64,000 nucleotides of DNA from Lingula anatina (lineage: Eukaryota > Brachiopoda > Lingulata > Lingulida > Lingulidae), in contig NW_019775591.1 in the NCBI RefSeq assembly GCF_001039355.2, positions 480,932-544,931 of the forward strand, read 5' to 3'. How positions within the stretch are numbered: position 1 is the stretch's first letter; every line of letters starts with the position of its first letter. Made by a program: the position numbers and the translations under genes. Positions 1 to 13,482 of the stretch are shown here, piece after piece. The notes beneath the pieces were generated by a model, which did not search any database, had not been told where the DNA came from, and saw nothing but the letters and a program-made list of their open reading frames with translations.

Positions 1-126
1 GATGAATTTTCTACAGGACTTCCTATAGGACCCTAGGAAATCTCTGTAAGGGAATCAAGAATTACGCAGAACCACGCACTTTTGATGCCTTAACGCCAAT
101 TAAACATAGAATATGTCTTACACTTA

Positions 127-1121
<995 letters not shown>

Positions 1122-1208
1122 CTTTCTCCTGCTTGGAGGGACCAACAGAAGTTCTTCTGAAAGATGCCGCGCAGAACGCTAACTGGCGAACAACTCCTTT
1201 TGCCGCGC

Positions 1209-1216
1209 TTTTTATA
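1209..1216 (-). promoter_or_regulatory. TATA box of the SRCR gene
   Basis: On the minus strand the sequence TATAAAAAGC lies about 90 bases upstream of the leader ATG at 1121. That spacing fits a start site near 1180 and a 5' leader of about 60 bases. It is inferred from motif and spacing only. Confidence 0.5.
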
Positions 1217-3962
1217 ACACAGGATCTCCAATTGCCACAGCTTGCGTGAACCGCGGTTATCTCGTAGCGACTGCCACCTGGATTTATTTGGAAAACATTT
1301 CCTGTGCAAATGTTTATGAATTCATGAAGGGCAGTCGGTGTGAAGGTTTCGATCTTCTAGATTTGTTTTGTTCGACACATTTCGCATTACAAACACTTGA
1401 CCATTTCTGCTTAAACATTGCACATTCCATCCGACTTTTCTGCTACATTATGTATCAACCTTTGACGACATTAGATGTTTGACGAGTCAATGACTCATGT
1501 AAGAATGACCATCAAATAATTTCAGATTCAAAAGAATAACAGCCCGCATCGGGGTCAATCGAGAAACTGGTCAATTATGTACGAAATACACAGACCTACG
1601 TCAATATACAAATGCCATATGCTTCTTCCACTTTTAAAGTTTTCGGTCGTTTACTGTAAGGCCCTTTTTGTGAATTTTGTTTCCGAGACAACCTCATAAC
1701 AGAGGACCCTTCTAACGTAAGCCTCGGACACGCCAGGGTGCTGCAACTTCATAAGCATCAGAAACCTTTTTCTGAAAATCTCACACCTTTCCTATATATA
1801 TAAGATGTTTCGAAGACTAGATATATGTCTTCAGAACCTAAATAGAAATAAAACAATTGATATGTCTTGCTTTGACAAAATTATTAAGCAATTGACAAAC
1901 GGTTTATTTAAATATATGGTATATTCCAAAGACTGACTGTTTTACAAAACAACCGACTTAGATGTGGCGATGATTATTAACCATCTCACACAAGTGTTAC
2001 AAATATCAAGAGTAATATTTAATATAAATTGTGTGATCGGAGTTCTGTTTCCCACTTTAGAGAAATAATGTAACAAAACTATTTGGTACATACAGTATAA
2101 TCCTTTTACTTCTATTAAACTTTATTAGAACCTACACCGTACGTTGCAATTGTAAGAAACAATCGGTAATGATCTGGCATATGCGCGTGCTTTATATGCC
2201 TCTTTAACAAAGATAACGCTCCCTGTATAGGATATCTCAAGATGGAGCAGATGTACCACTAGCCGACCCCTTCCCTCCTCGGTGAAGAAAAGGTGTGAAT
2301 AGAGAGACAGTGACAGCTAGCCAGTAAAAAACAGAGCATTGCAAATACACTAAACATTATCCATAATTCCCGCTGGATCTATGGATTTCACGCGAATAAA
2401 ATACATGTTATGTATTGAAACTTGAAGGGCGAATATATCTAAACATAACACAAGTGACGTCATATCAAAGTGCATTTGGCCGGACTTTTGCCAACCGCCT
2501 CTGGAAACCGTTTAGGTATTATGCAACAAAAGGACATCGGTGCATGGGGGTCGACCGTGATGGACACACACTTGTACATCTGTACAATGTACATTTGCCG
2601 CTTGACTCCGGAGTTTCAGGAATGGCAGTCCGCTAGGAACATTAGTCCGTTCCACATGACTTTGTAAAGGTGACATTTATCTCACATTTAACCCCAAAAC
2701 TGCCACTAACCCTGACCTGCAGTAATCAAATTGGATCCCGGTGTACAATTCCTAGGACTACCATTCCTGTCACACCGGCAAATGACCACATAGCTAAGCC
2801 AACCTCCTTGGACAATGACCATGTTTGCGTATCCAGCCGTTACTATACATGCACATATACAATATAATTGCAAACCTTGTCAGTTACATTGAATCGGGTA
2901 TATTATATTTATTTATAATTTCCAAATCAAGATTCGCCTTAGGCTTGTGACTGATTGGAGAAAAAAATTTGACGTTTATATATCCTCTCCGTTGTAATGC
3001 TTGCAAATGAAATAGTACCCGTACTTTTGATCACGTGACAAGACGCGCCGCCATAACCCTTTGTATTCACAGCAAGCTTCGCAAGACTCTTTTGTATGCC
3101 GAGTATCGTGAGAGTATTTTGCATGTTTAGACTTGTACATTCAATTGGACAGAATCTTGAGACTTTGTATACCAACTGTGACACCATTATTAAATGTCAT
3201 TTTTGTGATGTTGACTGGTCGCAAGACATGAATTTTTCGTGAAAATTTTAACAGTTCCATTTAAATCCAAACCAATATTGATAGAATAGGGTGACCGATG
3301 AATAATCGCGGAGGCTAAGAGATACGGCATCAATCGGACACACACACAGGACTTTGGTTTAATGTTAATCAATTGATAACGCAAATACGGTGTATGAAAA
3401 AAAAACAGAAAACAACAATGACGTGTGAAAGATACAAACTTCGTGATGGCAGCAAATCGTGAAAATTATGATAGGTACGGATCTTCCATGCGCTGTGGAA
3501 TTCTTCACATAGATAACTTAATAATTATTTGTATGAGTACGTCGTACAGCGTTACGTCAAACTCGTGTGATTTCATCGACCAAGGGTGGCTTTTGGTATT
3601 CAGAATCGTCAGCTGTGCATTTTAATCCCCTAAAAAACAAAAAAAAAGTTTTAAAATAAATCGTTTCATAAGACACTCCACGTTTTTTCTATCCATGGCA
3701 TTTTGACAATCCATTAAAGCCTCTTCATCATATAAATGACACATGACTTAGTCACATAGCTGTCTTACCACGTACGCAATCAAGTTTACTGTTTTAGGAT
3801 ACGATTAATATTTCACAATAGATGTTTATTATAAACATTTCTTTAATTCCGTTCTTCTTTTTATTTTCTCTCTCTCTCTTCTTATTGTTTAATTGTAAAA
3901 CGAAACCTGCGGTCGAAATTGACAATTTAGCCTCTAATCTATATCTTCAGTATTATCAAAAC
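1217..3962. other. Intergenic, no gene recognised
   Basis: This lies between the 5' end of the SRCR gene and the 3' end of the transporter. I see no supported exon, RNA gene or transposon ORF. A segment near 2740-2790 containing CCTGTCACACCGGCA resembles one near 35000, so a short dispersed repeat is possible. Confidence 0.5.
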
Positions 3963-6349
3963 TTACAGGGGAAATTTTTCAGCATCTGCAATTGTTTCTG
4001 GTAAATCCCTCTTGGCCGTCTCCGGCAAGGGAATGGTACATATTGCCCCAAATATAGACATCGCTCAGAATATTACAAGTGGCAAAGTGTCCTTTCCTAT
4101 ACTCTCTACCTTCAGGTCTCTCTGAAAACGAAAACGAAAGGGACTCGTCAGTCAACGACACTTTCACGCGGGTTCAAACTTCTGACAACTTAATCCACAC
4201 ACAGTGAATCATCCGTTTTCTCAATCACCAAGTAGGCATCGAAATTTCATTTAAAAACATGATGATGTTTGTAGATTTCATTTGTTTGAAAGATTTCGAT
4301 GCTCAAATCAACAGGGAATATACCATTTTTTAAACTTTAATTAAAGAGGGTAAACATGTTAAGCGTTTATCTTCCACATGGCCCTCTGTTACCAGTCCTT
4401 CAACAGTACTGGCTTTATTCCCTACTTGAACCTTGATATGCTGAGTGCTAAGCAAGGACACAGTAGGTACCATTTTTATGATGGTCTTTGGTATGACCCG
4501 GCCGGGGATTGAACCCACAACCTACTGCACCGGAGGCGAGCACCATTTGAGCCATCCAGTCAGTCATGTGTATAAAAATCTTCCTCAGATTTGGGAACTA
4601 ATCCATAATATACTTACTACAATGATGGGAGACAAGATTGATCCGACGCCAGCGAACACGGCTCCCACACCCAAACAGAAATTACGGATGACGGTTGGGA
4701 ATATTTCGATGCTCCAGATATACAAGATACAGTAGGCGGCGGACACTCCCAGTTTTCCCACGACTGATAATGCAATTTTTGTGTACTTTGTAGATTCTAG
4801 TTCTGAAATAGAATTTTTGTTATAAAAGAAAGGGGACCGTTTGGTACACCGGTACCTGCTAAATATCAATCAAAAATATGAATCCTTGATTACTGAAAGT
4901 AACTGTATCAGTACGTAATTGATTATATGAAATTCACTCTTGCTTCTCCACAATTACCTGTATTATATCTTAAGTTTTAACTTTTTAACTCTTTCCTTAC
5001 CATCACTTGCATAATATTGCACCAGCAGAGTTGAAAGACACGAAAGGCCGCCAATGACCACACACATAACATAAGGCCGCTTTCGTCCGAATTTATCGAT
5101 GGTAAAACATAGCGCACACGCTGGAAACTCCACCAGGGAGTAAAACAGCACGTTGAGGTACAGGTTCCCTGACATGTTTCCGGCATGGAGGAAGATACCA
5201 TAGTACGCCATGTCGATTACGATCCTGAAATATTGATAGATTATTCGAACAACAGCTCAAACCCAAAGCTACTGGTACAGTGTATTGGCATTCCAATATA
5301 TTAAGGGATATGATGATCTATAGAGTGAGATCTATACTTCTCAATAAATGCATCGTAAACAACTCATAGTTCATTAACTCATAGTAAACAACTCATAGCT
5401 CATTTATTCTATTTTACCACAAAAACAGCAGTTATAGTAATTATTCTGCAATAGGTGCTTGTCAACGGACCACGTGATCTCCATAGATGGATGGCTTTTC
5501 TCTGTAATAGTCTCATACGCGATTATTACAGAAATTATATAAATCTCTTAAGAGATTATTGCAAAAAAAAATTTATAGAAAAAAAAACAGGGACAAACTC
5601 TGAAAGTAGAAATGGATACATTCACCATTGGTAAGTATGAGAAAATTCCCATGTCCCCTAGGAAAATTCATTTCTTTGCCAAAGTGAACAGTTACATCCT
5701 TTTAAGTGTCTTGCAAAACACCGTCATCAGGTCCCAGTTTCACAACCAAAGCCTCAGTTACTTCCCTGGACAAGAAGGTGTGTCCATTTGAGTGCTGTAA
5801 CACTGTGCTTGGACAAGGTAATGTTGCCAGCAAAAATGTTAGCCACTGGAACTGACTTTCGTTTTTATGTGAAACTGGGACCAGGAATCATTGCAGTAGC
5901 CTCATTCCTTGATGTATTTGTCTATTTTATTTGTCATTTCATTATTTTGTTCTCCTTAATATCTTATGTCATATGAACTAACTCATTCATGTACTAGTAT
6001 TTATTAGTGTTCATTGGTACGTACTCATCCATTTAAATATGTATTCTACGTAGGGATGACTGCTTGTATTTCACATACCAATTAACGATTATTAGCAGCA
6101 GCTTTATCATCAAGTTTGGTGCATGTCATAGAGCTCTGGCACTCGTAGATGGGGGTTTCTTGATTTCCACCTTTTCTACAAGTCCTTCTGGGAACTCGGT
6201 GCCGTTAATTCTTGCAGTTCGTCTTAATATTTTCTCAGCAATTTTCTTTCGGCCTTTGGTAAGTAACCACCTGGGCGACTCCGGGAGGCACCTTGGAAAA
6301 TATTAAAAGATCGGGAAATTGCGTGCAAGTGCGTGCGCGCGCGTGTGTG

Positions 6350-6380
<31 letters not shown>

Positions 6381-7293
6381 CGTGGCAATACAATTAGCTG
6401 AAAAAGACTATCTGCCAACACAACAACGGTCTCTTCAAGACAAATACTACGCCCTGACCTTGTTTTTTTCTGGTCTCCGATGAATAGAAAAGAGATTCCA
6501 TACATGTAGATATGGTTTTGCTTCTCCGTATGATTCAACAAGTAAATTTGCAATTTTTTAGCAAATAAAAAAGGATAAAACTAATACATCAAATAATGCA
6601 AGTTTGACGCACCAAAAAAGAGTAAAGGCCAATAGAAATAGTAGCGCTGATATCGTGATCTGTAGATGGCGCCAGTCTCTTAGGAAGTAAGCCATTCCCG
6701 TTACTACCACCCCGCCCGCTGCATACACATAAGCCAAACCAGTTCCAGCCACCATGCGCTTTTCAGGGCCTACGATTTCTAAGCCTGGAAAATGTGGATG
6801 GTTTTTAACAGCAGCAGGTCAAGTATAGTGGACAAGATAAATAATTTTGCAGAAATTACGCCTTATCTTCCTGTATGTAACTCAGTATCAAATAAATATG
6901 AGCGATTTTTTCCAACTAAACCACTTTATTCAGATCTGTTTATTTATTAACTTATTTATTTATTTATTTATTTATCTTTGAATCTGACAGAAAAAGGATT
7001 TAATTCATATCCTCGATCCCATTATCAAATATTTCTATTTTTGTACTTTGTGCCACAAATGAAATTCACCCTTCTTTTGAGTGTCTTACTGGAGTCATAC
7101 AGCCACATAAATGGGCGATCACAAACATAAGGTCGTCGAGCTATAAGACATACAATGGACCTAAAAACTTTACACAGAAAGAATATTCTGGAAATTAAAA
7201 AAAATGGAAATGGTGTTCCAGGTGGTGAATTACTCACGGTTTTGGAGGGAAAATCTGATTTTTTAGGAATTAATAATAATAATAATAATAATA

Positions 7294-7336
<43 letters not shown>

Positions 7337-7544
7337 CAATGAAGTTCAAACTTACCAGCCGTAGTTCCCACACTGTTAATTGTCGCTGACGTCAACCCGT
7401 AGACAAACCTTATTATGATGCCCCATAGGTATGAGGGTGTCAGTGCCCACGCCAGTCCCAGGACACTGCTAAGACTCAGAGAAAGCAGCAACGAAAATCG
7501 TCTGCCTAAACTGAAGTGAAATACAGAAGAAGGTAATCCATCTT

Positions 7545-7580
<36 letters not shown>

Positions 7581-9112
7581 GCCAATATTTCGTACTTAAA
7601 TGCATTATAATTCGCATAAATACAATCTTACATCTGAGCAATTGTGAAAGTTAATGTTCACCTCCGCCGTAATCACCAGCCATAATATCGACCAGTCTCG
7701 TCATTTCCGCTTCTTGACCACAGTAAAGAAAACATGTAATCAATCGGAGGAAAATTTGAAATTTTAAGATTTATTTTTATGAACTTTCATAACGTTAGAT
7801 AAATATAAATGATAACCTACCTATCAGATATGGATCCAAAAACTGGGGCACCCACGATCGACCCGGCGATTAACATTATGTGAGACTGAGTCAGTTTTAA
7901 AGAATCGGTACAAATGAGGCCAAACTAGAAAGGAAAAATACATTTTCGTGTAAGATAATTATTGTTTTAAGAATTAAGCTGTGAATACATTCTGTTACTG
8001 TCACATGTGTGTCACACGCTTTATAGTCCACCGCCCCCCCCAAAAAAATACCAGGTACTGACAAGATTACTGTTTTACGCAAAGTTTGAAGTCAGTCTTT
8101 GGGCTCAATTTCTTGTTTGAAAGCAAATGATAAAAGAAATATAATAATAATAATGCAGGTACCTGCACTGGGTAAGAATATGTTACAGTTGATGTATCTA
8201 ACACCCATTCCGTGCATGGCTCCGGTTCCGTCTTGTCTTGACTGTAGTCCCCCTGGTGGCTGACATTTTGTATAAATGTGCACTGCTGTGTCGCCACTCC
8301 AGTTTCATTCGGTATAGAAACGTTGTTTGTATCATTCAGAAGCCCAGGGATTTTGCATCTTGAATTAAACACTTTGATAGTTCACGTTTACTTTGGAATC
8401 AGATTCATTTTTCCTCCAAAACGAGGTTATGATTTTAATTCAAATTTAATTCTGCACTTAGATGCAATATATCTTGTCATTTCTAACTAATAAGCTTAAT
8501 TCTAAACTAATCATATTTTATTTAGACGGCAATTCGTATTCCTGGCGATTCAAAGTAAAATATCGCCAGGAGGGAGGTTAATTGTCATTTTAAGGGCTGA
8601 ATTGGAGCAGAAAAGTAGCTTTGAAGGATATCCAGCATAGAGATATGGATTTGGGACATTCGAAACATGTTAACCTGTCGAATATAAATACACGTTTCAC
8701 AATTTATAGCCCAGCATATATCCACTTCATTCCTTTTGCCTCTGTTTCTTTTTTATTTAATCAATTTAATTATTTTTTTTATTTTTATTTATTTATTTTT
8801 TTTTCTTGAATCAAAGTTTATTTGATTTTCGTATGTCATAGAAAAAAGGTAACCATTTTCTTATCTATACAGCACATCATATTTTATACCATCATAATCC
8901 TACCTGTGGCCAGGGGTCTCCTCTATAAAAACAACTGCAACGTAAATGACACTGTGCAACATACAGGCTAACGCCACTAAAGTGTAAATTAATCTCTGAA
9001 ATGTTCCAAACTCCCCGATCAGTACAAGAATGTCGTCAAAGTCCTTGGGGTCGTCGCTCAAACTTTCTCCATTTAACTTCGTTCCTTCCATGTTGCATTT
9101 GGCTAGATACAT
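3963..9112 (-). CDS. SLC22-family organic ion transporter (MFS), possibly inactivated
   Basis: Nine exons recognised right to left: 8904-9112, 8163-8358, 7821-7924, 7356-7510, 6613-6784, 6291 to about 6130, 5001-5224, 4618-4802 and 3963-4121. Where both sides are known the phases match (2, 0, 2, 1, 2, then 1 and 0). The family is SLC22, a 12-helix plasma-membrane carrier of organic cations, anions or carnitine. Supporting segments are the N-terminus FDDILVLIGEFG, TPGHRCKIPG, a large first extracellular loop with four N-glycosylation sequons, GLICTDSLKLTQ, the motif A region SISDSLGRR (Ser where Arg is usual), the family signature PESPRWLLTKGR, and EIFPTVIRNFCLG near helix 11. The start is at 9112 or the in-frame ATG at 9091. 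Two oddities: the exon joining the intracellular loop (about 6130) to helix 7 (5224) was not found, and the last exon has an in-frame TGA at 4065-4067 within helix 12. Without it the frame runs to a TAA at 3963-3965 through the family-typical tail LPETIADAE. Transport substrate cannot be read from sequence. Confidence 0.88.
4065..4067 (-). other. In-frame TGA in the last transporter exon
   Basis: The exon enters in phase 0 after a pyrimidine-rich CAG acceptor and reads LPLVIF, then TGA, then AMSIFGAICTIPLPET. Both sides are clearly SLC22 helix 12 in one frame, so this is a point nonsense change, not a frameshift. It removes the last 33 residues. Confidence 0.8.
6331..6369. repeat. (GT)n/(GC)n microsatellite in a transporter intron
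   Basis: Alternating GC then GT dinucleotides, directly readable, in the intron before the PESPRW exon. Confidence 0.95.
7270..7335. repeat. (AAT)n/(ATT)n microsatellite in a transporter intron
   Basis: Runs of AAT then ATT trinucleotides form a self-complementary tract about 20 bases from the donor of the fourth exon (7356). Confidence 0.95.
7549..7576. repeat. (CT)n microsatellite
   Basis: Pure CT dinucleotide run on the plus strand in the intron between the third and fourth transporter exons. Confidence 0.95.
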
Positions 9113-9408
9113 GTAAATATGAAAATATTTGAAGCATTTATAAATTATACGAAGACATAAGTGTCGATTACAAGCCTCAGAAAGATCGCTTACATTATTT
9201 AACTAACCCGTGGGGTATCTTAAATTATTAGATGCCATAGAGACAAAAATGCAAATTTTCCATTATACGCAATTCTTTAGTTTAACAAGTACTTCCACTT
9301 TTGTATTACTGAAATATAATACAAAACTACACGGTCAGCCATTGAATATTTCATAACAGAATGCTGGCGGATCCTGTGTTCAAAGAGTAGTTATACTACT
9401 ACATGTAC

Positions 9409-9652
9409 TACACACACTGGACAATATAGAAGTGTCACCCCTACTGAATCAATAATTTGGGGGAGATAAATGACTGTAGAATGATATACTCCTGGTATCA
9501 TTTAAATAACATCAATTTCACAAAAGAAACGTTTCTGACTGAATAATTCAACTGCATCGATATTCTGACATTGCTTATATTCCGCCTCTTCAGGTTAATA
9601 AATTTGGTTACTCTGATTCAGGGGGTGACACTTCTATTGTCCAGTGTGTGTA
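9409..9652. mobile_element. MITE with about 40-bp terminal inverted repeats and TA target site
   Basis: The left end CACACACTGGACAATATAGA is matched by the reverse complement of the right end at 9612-9650, with few mismatches over about 40 bases. TA flanks both ends (9409-9410 and 9651-9652), as for Tc1/mariner-type non-autonomous elements. No ORF is inside. Confidence 0.8.
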
Positions 9653-9972
9653 CAAAAGTTTGCGGCTAGTACGTGCGAAGAATGGTAGCTGAATCACAAA
9701 AAGACGCAAACCAATTGTGCATTAGAATTACAGTAACTGGGATTGGAATTTACTATACAATGGCAAAAAATCTAACCATTCCTTTAAATTGTCGAGGCCA
9801 ATCCCTTCTTCATATTAGGCCTCTGTAGCTTCTACGATTTTGAGAAATTTTGAAAATCGTAAGTCCGTAGGCCGTAGCATTTTCGTACAAGGCACGAGTT
9901 TGAAAAGTTTGAAATTGCGCGTTTTCTCATTCTGACCACATGGGTGCCTTAAGTCGTAGAGACTTAAGGACC

Positions 9973-10207
9973 ATTCCCACAGATATTTGGATCGATTTAT
10001 CTCCATGGGGAGTCTCACTTAATTGTTGTCAACTTGACCGGCTTAAATGTCTGTCACGCCCAGTAAAGCTGTTTAGGAGTAGTTATCTTTACCCCTAGGT
10101 GATTCGGTAGGCGTGACAGACATATAAGCCGGTTATTTGCTAGCAATTTAGTGAGATTCCCCAGGGAGTTAGGTCGAACCAGATGGATGGATCTATGTGT
10201 GGGAACT
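9973..10207. mobile_element. Palindromic MITE (family B)
   Basis: A long imperfect hairpin has arms at about 10002-10058 and 10110-10166, sharing GGGGAGTCTCACT and its complement and CCGGCTTAAATGTCTGTCA and its complement. The outer ends begin and end with TTCCCAC and GTGGGAA. The same hairpin recurs at 63157-63397. Confidence 0.7.
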
Positions 10208-10373
10208 CAGTCTAAGATTCAGGGAAGACGGAGGAAGGCGCACGGCAACTGCTCTGAGACTGATCCGACTTGGTACGATCACTTTACAACCGATAAACTT
10301 TTTAACCTATGGTTACCCGCACGTAATGTAAACGTAATTTATTCCGAGCCATTATTCCACAATAGTCTAACAC

Positions 10374-10502
10374 TGGGTTCCCATGCCTAGATCAGTTTAA
10401 CAGGATTGATCCATCTCCTTCGGGTTTCTCGCTAAATTGCTTTCAGCACAAGTTAATTGCAATTTAGCGAGATCTCCTCAGAGATAGATCGACCCACAGC
10501 TA
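10374..10502. mobile_element. Short palindromic element related to family B
   Basis: The arms TCTCGCTAAATTGC and GCAATTTAGCGAGA flank a short loop. The outer part GGTTCCCATGCCTAGATC matches the left end of the family B copy near 63160. It looks like a shortened derivative. Confidence 0.6.
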
Positions 10503-13482
10503 GAACGATAGGGTCTGCGAATGTCATTTTCAATGACAGCCGCTTATGGAGTCCATGGTCAACATGTTTATTTCACACAGTCCTAGAGCTGAACTGACAC
10601 GTGTGAAGCAACACAGTGGCTGTAGGATGACTTTGAAATAGCTATTAAATACGCATTTCACACCACGAGTGTTAAAAACGGTCTAGTTACAAGTCCAACC
10701 CAGTTCATTATTTACTCTGAGGGAAGGAGGCAAACCTATGCCACTGTTTTACACACACACACACAAGTTGGTAGTAATATACACTGTACAGTGTAGGTGC
10801 ACCTTAACTTTGCGCGATGATTTGGATTTAACCTGCTTTTTACCTGTTAATTTGTCTGAACTACCAGAGTCGGAATGAAGCCTTCATATCTATAGTGTGA
10901 CCTTGCATGCCCCCCATGTCCTCAGAAGGAGATAATCGATATGACCTGCCTCGAGTTAGCGATAAGCAAACACGTGTGCCTGTAGTACAGTGCTGCCCTC
11001 TACAATAACTAAAAATAGACAAGAGATCATAATGATACCAGTGGCTAGAAACTGAGGCCAGAGAGTGACAAAGCAGGCGCATAGCAAAGACTATTGAAAG
11101 ATCCATTTTTAAGTTTGACCAACTCCAGATACAAAACCGAGTCTGGCCCACTTTGGCGTCGGTATCGGAGGCCGCTTAAGGGACCCGATTTTTTTTCTGA
11201 ATGAAACAGTACCTTGTTATTTTTTATTAAAGTACAACAGTAGATGCCACTGAAGAAAAAATTCCTTACTTCCAAAATGTGTTGATAAAACACGAGGCAA
11301 AATTATGTTTATTTAAATAGACATGCACAATTTATTTGTGAAGTAAATAATAAAAGAAAATGTTTTATTGTTTTATACTGCAGAAAATGAGCCACCTGCA
11401 GTAGATGTAAGGAAACATCAAAAACAAAGTCAGTGTGTGGGGGAATCTACAATGAGGTACATTACTGAGACAGTTGAATTTTACTATTTTGTTTTACACT
11501 GTGTTTCACAGCATACATGTTGTATTCAGTTACTCTGCATATATTGCTACAGTGTATACTGCATTGCTGCATCATCTTGAATGATAAGGCAAAACTCAGG
11601 TTTTAGCATTGCGCTTGTAATGAGTAATCCATTTAAATGCAGTGATTTCTCTTTCTTATGTGATATTTATTGTAGATCAGGAAGTACAAAACATTTTGTC
11701 ATTTAGGAATTAAGTTACCCAGGAGTTAAACGTCTTGAAAATGTTTTGGAATTATTATCTTTTTACTGAAAACATATCAGGTTTGATTTATCAATTTTTA
11801 TTAGTGATATATATCTTCTTTTAACATCGTGCCAGTTTGTATTTTGCAATGTTGAATTAATTTTACAATATTGAGGCAGTGCTTCTCTTTTGCTCCTTTT
11901 GATAACATTTTTTTCTGTTTTTAGATGATATGATGGCAGTTGCAGATAGATTTTTGTAGGACCTACTAGTGAGTGATTTTTTTTATATTCGCCCTGTGAT
12001 ATTTGATATCATTTCATGCGCTGTCAAAATTAGATTTCTTGAAATTTGATTTTTTTATATTGTAGTCATTATTATTATAATGGCTCTTTTAACTTATGAA
12101 ATGTTGTGTTCAAATTTTTACGCAAATTAAATGTTTATTTAAAAATAAACGCATTTGTTTTCCTTCAATAAAACTCGACACTTTTCTTTAATATCGCGAT
12201 AAAAGGACCACGTTTTCAGAAAAATACCCCCCTCCCCTTTGAAATTGCTGGCTAAGGGTCTGGTGAGTCTGATTTGTCAGTCTGCTGGACCTACATGTAT
12301 GTCAAAACCAAATCAACTTATATGCAAACTCCGACCTCTCTGTCTGGAATGTTATTCCCAGCAAACACATCACTGTCGGATCACGTGGCTATGACGTTAT
12401 AATGTGGTGGCAACGTGCTGGCCACGTGATCCGAACATGACGTGTTTGCTGGGTTCCTGCCAGAATAAATGCCACACAGCTTGAGAGCTAGCTACTTCAG
12501 TATATGAAAATGTAAATTATGATGCATCGAGTTGTGATGTGCCAAACAAAAAAGGCAAACACATTTCATCTGCACACTTGTTGTTGACTGGGCATTGATA
12601 TGATTGTAATTTGTTAAGCCTGTCACTCTTTAACAGTTTGATAATTTATGTAAAACGTTGCGCTCCAAATGATGCATTTAATAATTGATTTACGATTTTA
12701 AATCAAACCCGTGTTTTTGTAATGCTCTTTTTTATCAATTGCAGGAAAGGAACTTATGATGACTCAGATGACTGATGAGATTATTAAAATTTATAAAACG
12801 CGATTTCATTTTTTTTATAACTCGGAATAAATGGAAAATTCGAAGAAGATGATTAAAAAATACAACTCTGTATGTCTGTTGAAATGGGATTTTAAGAGGA
12901 CACAGAAGGACCTATGAGCTTATTTTTGAGAATTCGCTCTGTAGTAGATTTGAACATGTATATAATGTTTTGTGTGTATATAAAGAAGCCTGTGTTTTAA
13001 TGTTTCCATCCATGTTTTAACTACAATGAAGGTTACTGTGAATATATAATATGACATTTTGATTGTGTTACGACACTATTAAGTGTAATGGAAATTTCAC
13101 ATTATGCAACAGCGTGAAAACATTTTTGCATTAAGGGACAATTACACGTTATTCGACATGGATCCCCCCTCGGACAGTTACTAATTTCATTTTGTTCCCC
13201 GGCCATCCATTTTTGATTCTTACAGATATCTGCTCTTAAAACCAAAAATCTCACACTATGATAAGTAACAGATGCGGATAAGTCCTTCTAGAATACGAAG
13301 ACACATTACATTCTAAGTGAAGCATGCTTCGTTTATTACTACTAATAAGTTATTTGATGTGGTACAAAGCACTGGATCCCAGTGCTGGGATAAGTCAAAC
13401 AATGAGTCGCTAGTTAAGGGAAAATAATTTTCTCTCTACGAAAATTAGATTTGATGTAAAAATCCTGTATCGACCACCTTTA
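10503..13482. other. Intergenic, no gene supported
   Basis: Apart from the small MITE at 12357-12453 I can support nothing here. A few acceptor-like sites on the plus strand near 11380, 11925 and 12745 precede short open frames, but no protein family is recognisable. Confidence 0.4.
12357..12453. mobile_element. 97-bp MITE with 33-bp inverted repeats
   Basis: The left end CCCAGCAAACACATCA and right end GACGTGTTTGCTGGG pair as a 33-base inverted repeat with about four mismatches, which continues inward to GGATCACGTGGC. The central loop is only about 30 bases, so the element folds almost entirely into a hairpin. Confidence 0.8.

Noticed and set aside
11368-11960. Possible plus-strand terminal exons after acceptor-like CAG and TAG sites
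   Set aside because: No domain, no matching donors and weak coding character.
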